A stretch of DNA of 64,000 bases from Holothuria scabra (GCA_037179385.1 CM074185.1:14392866-14456865), one strand, 5' to 3'; positions 49,110-61,202 are shown, counted from the first letter of the stretch. The notes: generated by a model not told the origin, from the sequence alone. Program-made: numbers and translations.

Positions 49110-49870
49110 ATAGGAGTAACAAGCGGGATCTATGGAGGCAGACTGCCCTCCCCCAAATATTCGCAAGAACAAAAATTCGAGCAGGAACGTGGAAAAAAAT
49201 GCGGGCAGAAATTTGGGAAAAATTCCGACAGCCAATTGATAAACAAAAATTGGCATGGTTTTTTTTTAAATAAAAAAAACCCAAGCGTGAGCAACAACTG
49301 GAAAAGAAGCCGTGGCCGGGGCGACTTGAACCAAATCCTTAGAAACTGGGCAGTAAAATTCCATCTAACCCAACCTATCCTAACCCAATTGTGCCCAAAT
49401 TTTAAGAGAATGTGCCCGAAAAACAAAAAGCATCACAGTCGTGGTAAAATTTTCATGAAAATCAACAAGATTACGAAAGTTCGTTGCTACACATTCGGGG
49501 AGCGCAAAGAGCCATTACTCGTGAGCTTTACTTCACAGTCTTTTACAACACTATGTCCGAAATGGTCGAATATCCGAATTGTTCCAAACATTTGTCCGAA
49601 AAACAGAAAAGGATTCCAGTCATGGTACCATATGTACGCAAAAAATTGAAGAGATAAATTGTCGCGACAGACTTGGGAAGCATTTCTTTTAAAAGAAGCA
49701 ATCATCATCTTCAACCTGTTTTAAATCTTGTGCAACACAATACCCGAATAGCGAATTATTTGAATACATTCAAATTTTTTCCAGAAACAACAGAAAAAGC
49801 TATATTAAAAGTAAAATTTTCAAGGAAAGTGAAAACGATAACAAAGATTTGAGAAAAGTTTTCCCGAGCT
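49110..49870. repeat. Dispersed repeat P, copy 2
   Basis: Starts ATAGGAGTAACAAGCGGG, followed by gcccgaa-type words and the block matching 44160-44300. It has been interrupted by a SINE fragment (49279-49386), which splits the repeat. Confidence 0.7.
49279..49386 (+). mobile_element. tRNA-derived SINE, 3' half
   Basis: Shares AGCAACAACTGGAAAAGAAG, CGTGGCCGGGGCGACTTGAA and AACTGGGCAGTAAAATTCCA with the family, then a CTAACCC tail. It is inserted in repeat P. Confidence 0.75.
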
Positions 49871-51876
49871 CCATTCCATACAGTAGGCCTACCTGTCAGG
49901 GGTGGCGCCAGGATTTGCCCGACAGGGGGGCCAGAATTTCAAGGCCTGACAAAGGCGATGTTATGTCCCGGTGGAACGTGACTTGGCAGAATTTGAGGCG
50001 CGCGGAGCGCGCCGAAATTTTGGGCTTTCTTTTAAACAAATGCTTAAAAATCTGGAGTTTATTTGAAGTAAAAATTAAAATTTTTGAAAGAAATTTGGCT
50101 TTTGTTGGTACTATAAAAATTTTTGGGTGTTTATTGAAGAACCCGTCCTTTATAAGGGAAAATCAAAAACGTTATATGGGCCACAGCTGAAATTCTTTTG
50201 GGCTTACGCATTGAATCGCACAAGACCTACGAACTAAGGCTTCGAGACGAGACTAAAAGTTTGCCCGGATAGTTTTCCCTTTTTTAAACGAATCTTTGAA
50301 AATTAAGAGCGCATTATAATGGAAAAACTTTGGACTTTAATAAAAGAAAATTTGTTTTTTGGTAAGGTTATTATGAAAAGTTTGGTTTCTTTTATTAAGT
50401 GATATGTCTTTCAGGAGCAAAATTAGGTAGTATGCCGGGTGATTAACACAGTTGGCTTTGGTTATTTATTGTACGGAGTATCCATCGACATTGGAAAATT
50501 TTGTCACTTTTAACAATCTAAGGCTAATATTGGAGGAAAATTGTAATTTTATGACAGTTTAGGGGTTTATGGAGGAATCTGACGTTCTCATGAGGAAAAT
50601 CAAGTAGGGGTGACCTGTAGTTTTGTTGAGGCTACTGAATATCATCATGCAGATTTAGGCCCTCGGACCATATGGGAGCATTCGCCAGAGGAAAAAAATT
50701 GGCCTCGCATATATTTGAAGTTTTATATTTTACTTATTGTCATAGGCGTACGGGAGCGTGTCAGTTTGGGAGGGGCAGAATTCTTTTTTGTCCGGAAAAA
50801 TGTCATCCTACCCGAAAGATTATCTAAGTCGAGCGCACAGAATATTTTTAAAAATTGAAAACACCCGGGCAGCAGAAAATGGCATTTCCTGGGCTCGTAA
50901 CTAGAACTAAAGAAGTCCCTTTTTACAGATTTCTTTCGCAATAAAATTATTTTCACTTCATAATACTGCCCCAAAACAAAGAATAATTCACAAAAACGCG
51001 TTGCTCTGTTCAGTTATCTGTTCGACTAAAACACTATCTATGCGGAGAGCCACCATCAGGAAGCGCGGAGAAAATTGTTAAAAAAATCTAACCCCTAAGA
51101 TAGCCGGAATGGCATTTCCCAGACTTGTAACTAGAAATGAAGTCGTTATTTTGAGCTTTCCTTCAAAATGAAAGTTTCACTTTAATAGAGAAAGAACTCC
51201 AACTCGATAATGATCAGAAAAGTACCAGATAAAAGTTACTGCTACAATTAGATGTAATGCTCTGGTCTCTTTTCGGGGGAGGGGGGGGGGGGGACTATGC
51301 AACGGCATTGAGAACATACCATAATGTTTTGACTGTATTAACAATCTTCGTTGAATTCAATTGCAAGGTCAACTAAATATGAATTTTTTAACGTGACTGC
51401 CTGAACTCCAGACTATGAATGCTTTTACTCCCAACTTATTTGAAAATATGTCACGTTACAAGGTGCCTTCGAATAAATTCTCAGTCAGACTTATGAGGAG
51501 ATTTTCTCACACCACTGTTAATCATTATGTGTAGCTGAAAACGGCATGGCCGATATTCATTACCTTCGTGAGAATTCTCCTGTCCGGGGCAGGCCAGATG
51601 GCAGACCATTGGGTAGTGCACGCACATGAAGTACCTCTCGTCCGTTTTTGTGAGGAGAATTCGGAATTGTGAGTTTCCTTGAAGAATATGGTCTTCTAGA
51701 AAACAAGATCAAGATGGTCGTCCGAGTGACTTCAGACCCACATCTTTTATCGTAGGTCTGTAGATGAAGGTTCCCCGACGAAATTGGATTTTCTCAACAA
51801 CAGGGGTGGGTAGCCCGTCCCGACGGAGGCATGACCTTGAGCGCACGGATTGAAGATGGGATGAGGGATAGAAGAG
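49871..51876. other. Repeat fragments, no gene
   Basis: Bases 49888-49950 carry a CAGGGGTGGCGCC end with a G run. CATAGGCGTACGGGAGCG at 50738 is the mirror of the end seen at 1149-1160. Satellite-like blocks (ggaatggcatttcccagac) occur at 50878-51130. The frames at 49849-50190 and 50610-50974 lie in these repeats. Confidence 0.45.
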
Positions 51877-52170
51877 CTAGTAAGAAGTGATTAAAACCGA
51901 TTCAGATATGCATTAAAATAACGTTACAAAAGAAAAAATAGTTCAAAAAGAAAAAAAATCATGGTCATCCATCCAGTTACTTCAGTCTTTTACGTTTTTC
52001 ATGTTTAGCCCCCCCCCCCCTCCCGCAAAAGAGATAGGACAAGGTACATAGATTGAGGTTTAACCGAGTTAAGAAGTGATTTAAAATCGATTCCGATATG
52101 TATTAAAATAGCGTTACAAAACAAAAAATATGTTCTAGGTCGCGCATCCAGTAAATCCAGTCATTGTGGG
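51877..52170. repeat. Two-copy tandem repeat, unit about 185 bases
   Basis: 'agtaagaagtgattaaaacc' at 51877 and 'agttaagaagtgatttaaaa' at 52067 begin copies with matching gcattaaaataacgttacaa/gtattaaaatagcgttacaa and catccagt...ccagtc blocks. A poly-C run lies between them. Confidence 0.75.
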
Positions 52171-52335
52171 GTTTTTTTATTATTTTATTTTTAATTTTTT
52201 GGCCTCCCCGACGAAATCGCCGACCTTCCCCGACGGGGTGGCCAGTGTTCCCCGACGCTAACGCTAACGCTCCACACCAACTGATTATGGCGCCCCATAT
52301 ACATAAACTTACAGACTCCTGGCAAAGATTTTATT

Positions 52336-52587
52336 TCAAGTGACGTCACATTTACAAACAGCTTTTGTCGGACTACGCGTCGTATCAGATAAATGTTGTC
52401 TGCGGATGTGACGTCACGGCATAATTGTTATAACTTAAATTTTCGTAGTTCTGCGACACAGATCATATTACCCAGGGTTGCAAATTTTTTGTCTTTTTGC
52501 GACCAAATATGGGGGAGATGTAAGAAAAACTCACAAAAATCGGAGCAAAATCTGATCCGATATTGCTGTAGAGTGACCTGGGCTTAA
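52336..52587. mobile_element. Foldback MITE, family F, copy 3 (left-truncated)
   Basis: Retains AGTGACGTCACATTTAC and ATGTGACGTCACGGC, then the right arm ending CTGTAGAGTGACCTGGGC before TTAA. The left arm is lost where it meets CGCTCC repeat sequence. Confidence 0.7.
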
Positions 52588-55029
52588 GCCATTTTCGGCG
52601 GTCTGAGAGTCTGCTTTTTCAAAATTTTCCTTACGCTCCGCGTCAACAGATGAGGGCGCTCCGCTTAGAGGAAGGGTTTCCAAGCCCTTTGGACTGGAGT
52701 GTTCTCCCGAGCGGAGACAAGGCTCATGAAGGTTTTGAGATGCGAAGAAGGCGCGTCTCAGAACAACAGAAGAAACCAGAGAAAGCCGAAAAACTGGCAA
52801 CAGGGAGGACATTGCCAAATTTCCTGACGGGGAGGATAGAGGAGGGAGAAAGTACGGCATTCACCCCTTTAAAAATTAGGGGAGCTGCTTAAAAAGCAGA
52901 AACAAAAGGTTTTAAAACCTAACAGAGCAGTACTTCGAAGTATCTGCGGTTTTTAATCGCACTCCACAGCACAAAGATGCTTTGTCTAATTACCGGTACA
53001 AGATATCCGTTAAGAACGCATAAAAATTCAAAATTGAAACAAGGGACTGCATATAGGTAGTATCAGATCATAAGATGTTTTCTATTGGGGGCCATAAGTT
53101 TTCGACAGCCGACCGGTTTTGGGCGAGCGCAAAACTCCAGGGTCCCGCTCAAGGACCCCTGGTGGAGTCCAGGGCCTAAGCCCCAGTAGAGGTTAAGGGG
53201 GCGAAGCACCCGGAAGCTCAGCGAAAGGCTCCAAAATGGTCGAAAACCATATTAAAATTAAGAATTCTAAACTATAAATTTTATTCAGGAGTGGGGTGAG
53301 CTAAGGGACGGGAATGGAATCGGGAAGTACTATGGAATTTGATTAAGGAGAAACATACTTAACAATAATTTTAGGGGGCAAGGCCAAAATTTTGGAGCTA
53401 TTCAAATGTGAACATGTGATTGATAATTTGAGACAGGGCATTTTAAGAGATCCAAAGTGTTTCGGGGCATTTTATCAACAGGGAGTTATTTTTAAAATCC
53501 CGCAACAGGGCCCGGAAGCTCTGGCATATAAGGCTTTTTAGGGAACTTAATGGAAGCAACTAATAATCCTAAAAGGGACATTATCACTGGGGCAAATGTT
53601 TGTCATTGGGTCCAATAAGGGGACTGGTGACATGCCCCTCGTTCAGTATGTTTAAAAGGCCCTGATTTGAGAAGAAGAAAGATAATTTGTAATAGATAGC
53701 TTGAAAAAGGTTTTGTTTTAACAGTTTGAAGGTCGAAAGTAAACCCTCCTACATGTTATCGTGAATGTGGGGGTCAGGGGGGGGCAAGCTCTCGGAAGCT
53801 TTGCAACTTTTGCATTCTGAAGAGTAATAATTGAGCCAAAGAATAGCCGAAATGTAATAAAAGCAACTTAAATTTTAATTACTTTGTTGTACTGTATGCA
53901 TCTCTTTCTTTGAGTCGGCATATTCATTTCCCGGGTGTCCCGGGTTTGCCAATTTGCAGACAGACCACCTTGATTTCCCGAAGAGCAAAATTATTGCGGT
54001 AGGGGTGACACCCCCACAGCCCCCCGGTCAGTACGTCTCTGGAGTTCGACCTATTAACGTAAGTTCCAGACTAACGTTAAGATTTTTTAACTTAAGAAAA
54101 GGAAACGTTATTGCACACCTACTTAAACTTTGCAAAAATGTAAATCTACACCTTTCTTTTTAACGATATAATCCAAAATTGAGCTATTGCTACGTTTCGA
54201 CATCTGGAAACTTAACGTTAGAGTTTGTCAGCTGTAGGTGTACAGGTACCTACACGAGATGGATGTACATGTGTTTTATGAAACACGACCCAATATATAC
54301 GTACTTTCCTTTGGATGGTCTGTATATGCGGCAAGTGCAAAATTGGACATATTAGACTCACTTAATCATGAGAGAATGTGGTCGAAATCTTGCTAACACA
54401 AAATGATTCTTAACTTTAAACGTGTTAATTCCCAGATAGATCTACAGCGTTTTTGAAAAATTTATTTTTGAGACATTCAGTTTTTTTTTTTTGGGGGGGG
54501 GGCATTCCCCCAAAATCTCATAAAAAATATTTGGGGGCCAGCCTCCACTGCCCCCGGCGGCTTCCCCCGCCTATGCAGATAATGCCACCGCCTATTTTCA
54601 TTCAAGCAACGGTGACTTGGTAACATTTAATGAAGTTTACAATGATAAATACCTCTATGCTCTAATCGAGGCTCTCTAATACATCGGTTCTGCTTGATTA
54701 AGACCGGGACAACTTAAAAAGTCCAACTACCTATATGAGGCTCAAAATTAAAAACAAGAGCAGAAACGTGTCTAGTCAAAGGTTTACCAACCTAATTAAG
54801 TACTGAAAGTATCTGCTGTCCCTCAACTGTACCAAAAAGCTAAAAGGTGATATTTGCCTCTTCAAAAGAGACTATCCGTTTCAGATATAAAACGCTTTTC
54901 CTTCCTAGCTTAACATCAAGGGAACTGGTTTCGTAGTATAAGATAATACAACCTCCGTATTTTTATGTACCTGACAACGGAACTGATAAAATTAGTGGTG
55001 ATAAATCTTATCAAGGTCTCAAGGTCTCA
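52588..55029. other. Repeat fragments, no gene
   Basis: Bases 52588-52675 hold one GGCGCTCCGCTTAG satellite unit. The frames at 52531-52892 are opposite-strand shadows of each other with no domain. Bases 53090-53240 are a G/C-rich repeat (ccagggtcccgctcaaggac). Bases 54480-54580 are a T/G/C-run MITE end. I see nothing else. Confidence 0.45.
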
Positions 55030-55430
55030 ATGTGTCCATGTAGAAAGGAACACTTTTGGGTGGTCCTCCCTCGTATACAGTATGTAACTAAGCACCTCCT
55101 ACTCGCGTGCTGTTCGCGTGTTAGTAATCTATATATATCTACTCTCCTCGATGTGACAAAAGGAGTGACAAAAAGAGTGACAAAATTACGGAAAACTATA
55201 CAGGACATTGTCTATTAATACAATGTTTACCGTGACACATATATATAGCTTGTTAGGATATATATGGTGTATGACTATTATATATATATTATGCACAACC
55301 TATTTATATGAAGTTTGAGAATAAGTTATATATATCTGGGTATAACCTATATATATTTAGAAGTATAATCAATATATTTGGCACATAATTTTGTCACATA
55401 CGGCGCCTCATAGGGGTCGTCCCATGGTTG
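55030..55430. repeat. AT-rich repeat U, copy 2
   Basis: Reverse complement of 39740-40130 (see that entry), ending at CATACGGCGCCTCATAG. It also holds 'caaaaggagtgacaaaaaga', a short local duplication. Confidence 0.8.
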
Positions 55431-55479
55431 CATTGACAGAAGAACTATATTCAAAAAAGGTTATTACATTCTATAGCAA

Positions 55480-55685
55480 GGACTTTTTGTCGCTTCTTTG
55501 ACGATATGTCCTTTTGCTACGGAAGAAAATATTGTCCTTGTAGTAAGTTTATGTATGGTCATGACTCGCAATTGATGAAACGATTACCTAATAAAAGCAG
55601 TAAGCAAGACAGTTCTATCAATACGAATAAACTGTCGAGTAAAAGATTCCGTAGAAGACGAATTTCATCATTCCAACAACCCATC
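55480..55685 (+). repeat. Repeat with short open frame, similar to 35250-35520
   Basis: The plus frame 55506-55760 starts MSFCYGRKYCPCSKFMYGHD and is basic further on (SKRFRRRRISSFQQ). The DNA matches 35250-35520 in order, but that copy has stops. It may be a piece of an unrecognised element ORF; no domain is identified. Confidence 0.5.
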
Positions 55686-55689
55686 TGCA

Positions 55690-55728
55690 ATACAATTGTA
55701 GTTTGGGGTGAAAAGTTTGGCCCTTTAA
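55690..55728. mobile_element. TTAA MITE, family T, solo right end
   Basis: ACAATTGTAGTTTGGGGTGA is followed by GGCCCTTTAA. Only one end is present. Confidence 0.65.
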
Positions 55729-56079
55729 TAGGGGAAGTTGCAACTTTCTGCTTACTATAAGTTGACCCTTATCAGCTTATGTTATGTGACGTAGTCACTA
55801 AATTTAGACCGTGCACAGAGGGTCAAATTGTTGGTTCACGGACGAAGATTTGAACATTTCAAGACATTTCGTAACTGTAAATTTCTAGCTAAGTGGCTCG
55901 TTCGTTTCATCTCTTTGCCCTTTTCGGAAATGGAAAGTTCGCAAGATATTTATGAGCTAATTATTCTCTAGTTTGTTATAATTATGTCAGGGAGTTGTGG
56001 TGTTATCAGAAAAACGTTTAACTTATTCATCATAAAGTCCATTTTTCTCTTTAAAGTGATTTGTTCAACTATTGCAACT

Positions 56080-57240
56080 AATGCCAAATACGGGCAATGG
56101 TTATGAGAATCGGGTAATCTGATTTTCGATAATTTAATGATGTAGGGTGAGAATGTCTTCCCGTAAGTCTGCTTGAAAATTCATTTCAACACACCGTGTA
56201 ACGTGACAATTCTGTCAATAAGTGTTACTAATAGAAGAAAAATCATCTACTTCATTTCATCCAATGGTAGTGGTACATTTTATCTGATTCTTCTGATCAA
56301 AATAGCGACTGCTATAAGATCCCCATAGGCCTTTATTTTTTCAAAAGTAAAATCATATATAGTAGGAAAGTTGGGGCACACAATTTTTTCAATATATATT
56401 GAATTTAGCCAAGAGTCGCAATAGAGTAAAATTCATTAGCATGTTTTCAATTCCGGTTTGTAGTTTCCCCGAAATGATGCGGGATTCATCGATTGGCAGT
56501 GATACATTTTCTCTGGTAATTTTCTGATCAAATAGAGACTGCTTAGATCCCCCTAAGTCTGGGAAATGTCATTTCGACTGTCTTAGGGGTCCGATTTTTC
56601 AAAATTTTCTGTTCGCTTCGCGTCAACCAGCGGTGAAGTTCCGCGCAGATAGTCTTCCTAGCAGCATTTTAGTTTCAAGTGAACAATTTTTGTGCAAACA
56701 GACCCTCGAATTAGTGACTTCTAAGACCCCCTTTAAGCAAAGGTTTTGACTATCTGAAGTGGTCAGGTTTTTCAAAATTTCCTGCACGCTTCGTCCCAAC
56801 TATGGTGGTGCTCCACTTACACCGCTTCATAGCAGAATTTAAGTTTCAAGTGATCATTTTTTACAAAAGGAAACTCAAAAAAGCGAATGTTTAGATCCCC
56901 ATATAAGCCCGGGAAATACCATTTTCAACTGTCTGAGCGGTCGGATATTTGAAAATGGTTTGTACGCTTCTCGCCAACTAATGGTGGCGCTCCGCTTAGT
57001 CTTCCTGGCTGAATTTTAGTTTGGAACGAACGTACGTTTATCTGCAATTGAAACTTAAAAAAGCGACTGCTTGGATCCCCTTTTCAAGCCTGGGAAATGT
57101 CATTTTTGACTGTCTGAGGGTACGAATTTTCAAATTTTCTGGACGCTCCGCGCCAACCAGTGGTGGCGCTCCGCTCTGACTGTCCTACAGGCAGAATTAC
57201 ATTTCTCGGGCAAAAATCTTGTGCCCTTTAAGTGAAATGC
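56080..57240. repeat. GGTGGCGCTCCGC satellite array with shared leader, copy 2
   Basis: The leader 56090-56210 matches 44730-44870. About four or five units of about 170-190 bases follow. Each has gcgactgcttagatcccc, gggaaatgtcattt, gactgtctgag, ttttcaaaattttctg and cgctccgcgccaac blocks. A further single unit is at 57410-57550. Bases 57241-57731 otherwise hold a CCCCACCAGGGGCCC-rich repeat. Confidence 0.85.
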
Positions 57241-57731
57241 TCCCCTACGCCCCTGGAAATACTTCACTCAGGCGTGCACTGGAACAGCTGCTTGCAACAT
57301 TCAGCAGGATTCCGGATTTGCGATCCTAGGATACATAGTTCAGTGGAATAATGAACTGGGCTAATCAATATCTCAAAAGGGTGTTTTAATCTTAGAAAAA
57401 TGAAAAATTTTCTCACCAGAATTAGAGACAAATAAACCTGGCAAATGCCATTTCTAGCCATCTGGGAGGTTTTAAAATCCAAAATTTTCTTTGTACCTTC
57501 CGCGCCAACTGATGGTGGCGCTACGCTTAGATAGTAAACTCCAGCCACCCCCTACAAAAGTATCCAGTCTTCCATGGACCCCTACCAGGGCTTTGTCCCC
57601 TGAACCCCACCAGGGGCCCTAAAAGTGGCCCTGGACCCCACGCTGATTGGGCCAACAGTTTAAACCCTGTACAAACATGGGCCGATTTTCCTAAATTTTT
57701 AGCCAAATCGTTCGTTCATCTCTTTGCCTCG

Positions 57732-57901
57732 AATTGACCATTGGTTTAACTAACTATGCACCGACCTAAATAATGGTCAAACCATTGACCTCCAACTTTG
57801 GTCAAAATTTACTAATTTATGGTCAGATCTAACCATTAATTGGTCACTTTTTGACCATACAATTGAGTCGGTGCATAGTTGACCATAGTGTTTTTAGAGT
57901 G
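57732..57901. mobile_element. TIR element with TGGTCA/TGACCA word array (family W3), left-truncated
   Basis: The right end is ATAGTGTTTTTAGAGTG. ACTATGCACCGAC near the left and GTCGGTGCATAGT near the right are inverted repeats. Between them TGGTCA or TGACCA recurs about ten times. The left CACTCT end is missing and no TA flank is visible on the right. Confidence 0.6.
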
Positions 57902-59039
57902 CACTCTGTGGTATTGAGTTGGATTCAACCTCTCTGAAAGACCTCTCTCAAAGCGTCACCATAGGTTGGCGCGAATTGTACAGAAACTGAAGTAGCCCAT
58001 GAAGGGAAACCTCCTTGAATATCCTGTTTAAAAAGGCAAATATACTTCTTTGTTACGGTAGTAGAGTCCATGCCCAAAGTCCAAAAGCTATTAGTAGCTA
58101 ACAGTCGTCAAATCACCTTAAAAGTATAAGACGACTTGGTTTGTCGGCACTGCAACTCGTCTAGACGTTCGTCTTGTTGTAAGGTGCGCCCGTAACTGTC
58201 CGTAAAAGCATGTTGAGCTCTTTCATCACGTGACTTTGAAGATGCACACGATCGATCGGTAGCGATATGGCTCCATTGAGTGATCATGGTACTGTTTCTG
58301 ATGGGAAGTGAAATTAAAGTTGACCCAAGGGCTAAAAGGGAACTGCAAAAGGCCTCCTAATCAGTAAGTTTTTAAGATTTTTGAATAAATGAAGAAATCC
58401 TATGTTCTCGGGTTTCATTTTCTCTTTTTAAGCGTAAAATACTGGTTCCGAGGCCTACGCTGAGGACATTCAGTAGCTCCTACAGGCTTATCACACCGCA
58501 GTCAGTGTGCGGTAACGGTGAAGTAGACCTACTTCATTACGCTAAGTGGGCTTCCTAAAATTTTGCACGACCATAGATACTGATAAATATTATACAATAC
58601 ACCCATCTGATGAACCGTACCACTCGGTTGTTAAAATGGTTTAATCCAACTAGTCCGACATTATACAGTGCGATTGCTACGTGCTTCGCAATTTCGCAGA
58701 ATTGTTGAGTGTGCTTACCAAGTTACTGTTGGCAGCCCAGCCTTCGATTGTCCCGCTATTTTAATTTTGGTACAGTTATTCTCGCTTTACGGCCGTTTTA
58801 TTTAAAAAACAGAAATCTTAATCGAACCTTTCGCAATAATATAATTGAAGTCATCACATTTTGATAATTGTTCGCAAGAGACTCTCGAAGAAATCAGTTT
58901 ACCCTGTCGGCATATAGACAGTATGGAGAGTCCAACAACAAGGCTCTCGTGTACTATCAACGTCACGTGACTGACGAAAACCGGAATCGCAACATAAGCA
59001 GTCAATTCGCGGAGTTTCCCAACCAGGGAAAGGTATAAT
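57902..59039. other. Mostly unassigned, one H-segment end
   Basis: Bases 58130-58190 are the reverse complement of 33957-34010 (the segment H end with CGTCTAGACG). Other frames show no domain. Confidence 0.5.
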
Positions 59040-59116
59040 AACTATGGTATGATCCGGTCAGGAGTCGAACTAACCCAAGACTTCCCGACTACAAGTCAAA
59101 TACTTCACTTAATTGA
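59040..59116 (-). mobile_element. tRNA-derived SINE, head fragment
   Basis: On the plus strand, ATGATCCGGTCAGGAGTCGA, then ACTTCCCGACTACAAGTCAA, is the reverse of the SINE tRNA-like head. Compare GACTTGAACTCC and CTTCCCGACTGCAAGTC in the copy at 59850-60122. Confidence 0.65.
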
Positions 59117-59213
59117 CCATGCAGCCATGCATTCGTTTAGTCGAGAGAGAATGGTTAATGTATTTACCTTAAGAAGTTTACTGCTGTTTCCCTTATTAAC
59201 ATACACTCTACAA

Positions 59214-59515
59214 ACATCTTGGTTAACAAGGATAATTGTTACCAATTTTCCATACATTTCCTAGTTAAAACTACCAGGAAATCCTGGTTATTTTCACCAG
59301 GAAAGGAATGATAACGATGACTGCTACACATTTCCTGGTTGAAATTACCAAGGCATACTGGTCATTTTAACCAGGAAGTGTTTGATAACATGGTGACTCT
59401 TTACATATCCTGCGGTTAAAATGGCAAGGAAACTTTGGTCATTTTTACCAGGAAATTTACAGAAAATTTGTGACTACAATCCTGGTTAAATTTGACCCGG
59501 GTATTTTTTATAGTG
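59214..59515. mobile_element. TA-flanked TIR element with ACCAGGAAA/TTTCCTGGT word array (family W4)
   Basis: The ends CACTCTACAAACATC and GTATTTTTTATAGTG are flanked by TA (59212-59213 and 59516-59517). The interior carries about ten copies of ACCAGGAAA, TCCTGGT and close variants in both orientations, separated by A/T-rich spacers. It is non-coding. Confidence 0.72.
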
Positions 59516-59849
59516 TAACACTAAATAACGTTTTTGAAGGATTTACGTACTTCCCAACGAGAGATCTGGATCTGGGAAGATACTAAGAGTGTCAGACAAA
59601 AAACTTTTTATCTTTTGAACCCTAACTTCCTGCAGCGCTCCCTGAAAATTTTTTTCGATTACTCCGCAGCCACGCAACCATGATTACCTATTCCACAGCC
59701 AAAACCCACCTTTTTCATCGTATACAAAGATTAAACTTATCTTTCAAGTCTGCATCTCGGGATCAATACCTGAACTAACAGATGTAAGTTCACGACTATC
59801 TCTATTGCTTGAAATCCTTTTCCTCCGTCTCTGATTCATCTTCAAAGTG

Positions 59850-60122
59850 GTTAGGTTAGGTTATGGGTTAAGTTAGGTTAGGTTAGGCTAGATAGAGTTT
59901 TACGGAGCAGTTTCCACCCAATTGGTTCAAGCCGAGCTGGTCACAGCTTTTTTCCAATTGTGGCTGACTGGGTTGTTTTCCCAACTCTATTGCTTATGCT
60001 TAGCAACAAGCACAATGGCAGTAGGTTACGTTTGTAAAGTCTTCGGAATGATCCGGCCATGACTTGAACTCCCTACTTCCCGACTGCAAGTCTGATGCTC
60101 CACTTGACCCTGCAGTCGGTCT
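59850..60122 (-). mobile_element. tRNA-derived SINE, full length, minus strand
   Basis: Read on the minus strand it has the head GGGTCAAGTGGAGCATCAGA and GGGAGTTCAAGTC, the body CCATTGTGCTTGTTGCTAAG and CAGCTCGGCTTGAACCAATT, the 3' end GTAAAACTCTATCTAGC and a TAACCTAACC tail. Bases 60123-60619 hold nothing recognisable. Confidence 0.85.
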
Positions 60123-60619
60123 ATCTTTAATGTGACCATGATCATAATTATTATGCTAGCTATGGAATCAAGGATACTCGAAAACATAAAATATCAAAGG
60201 AGAATTGGCCATTTGAAAAGTTGGATTAGAAAAGACCTATATTTAACTTCGTGTAAAACGTTTGTTCTGTGTATGGGAAAAATCTTACACGTTTTGATTA
60301 GGATGCAGCTGATCACACATCCTTGTATAGAGTATTAAACGACGTTGTTTTGAAAAAAAAAAAAATGCTTTCTTCAGCATCTGTAGTTCATGAACATCCA
60401 CAAAGCGAGGATAGGATAAAGGTTAAATGTTCGCCTAACACGTTCAATATTATGAATAATAACAGAGATATCTCAACAGTTGAAGGCAATTGAAACGAAA
60501 ATACATCTGAAAAAGTCATAATTTTAAAGATTTTCGCATTATTTATTCCTTGTGTTTTACAGTGTTCTCATTTTGGTCAAACATACCATGAAAAAGCCGA
60601 AAACATGCTTAATAAAGAA

Positions 60620-60923
60620 TTAAAGGTCTTGTCTTCTCACCCCAAACTACAATTTTTGTAGTACGTCCCTGTAAATACTTTATTGGCTCATCTCTTTGAT
60701 TCACAGCTATTTCAAACAACGCATAGTACCAAAGTTTACATTACACAGCATGAACTTTTATGAGTGTGTTTTGATTACACATTGGACAGTTGGACTAATT
60801 TATACTCACCCTGAAGCAATAAACTAAGATTGTGTCTAGATGAGGATGAATTTCGGAAAATTGTGGAAGGGGCTGAAGTAAGAAGGTTAGGAGAATTGGT
60901 ACTGTTTGGGGTGATAGGATTAA
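60620..60923. mobile_element. TTAA-flanked MITE, family T, copy 5
   Basis: TTAAAGGTCTTGTCTTCTCA, then CCCCAAACTACAA at the left. GGTACTGTTTGGGGTGATAG and TTAA at the right. It lies about 280 bases downstream of the gene B stop. Confidence 0.9.
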
Positions 60924-61202
60924 GCACATAAGTTGGATTTTGCCAAGGTGAATACCTCAAGGTAAGCCCAAGTATTAGTTTTGCCTTGATACGTAAATAG
61001 GTAGGTTGAATACGCTTTTTATACGAATTTCACGGGATATTTAAACAAATAATAACAAATAAGTTTGATTGAATTACTTCATTTGGTGATATTGTAAAAC
61101 AGGTAAATCTTTTCTCTGTATCGTTAACCTTTATCTGAGCGATCAAACTATCTGAGTCCACACAAATTGGCATGAACGTAAATAGTTCAAGACTTAAATA
61201 GT

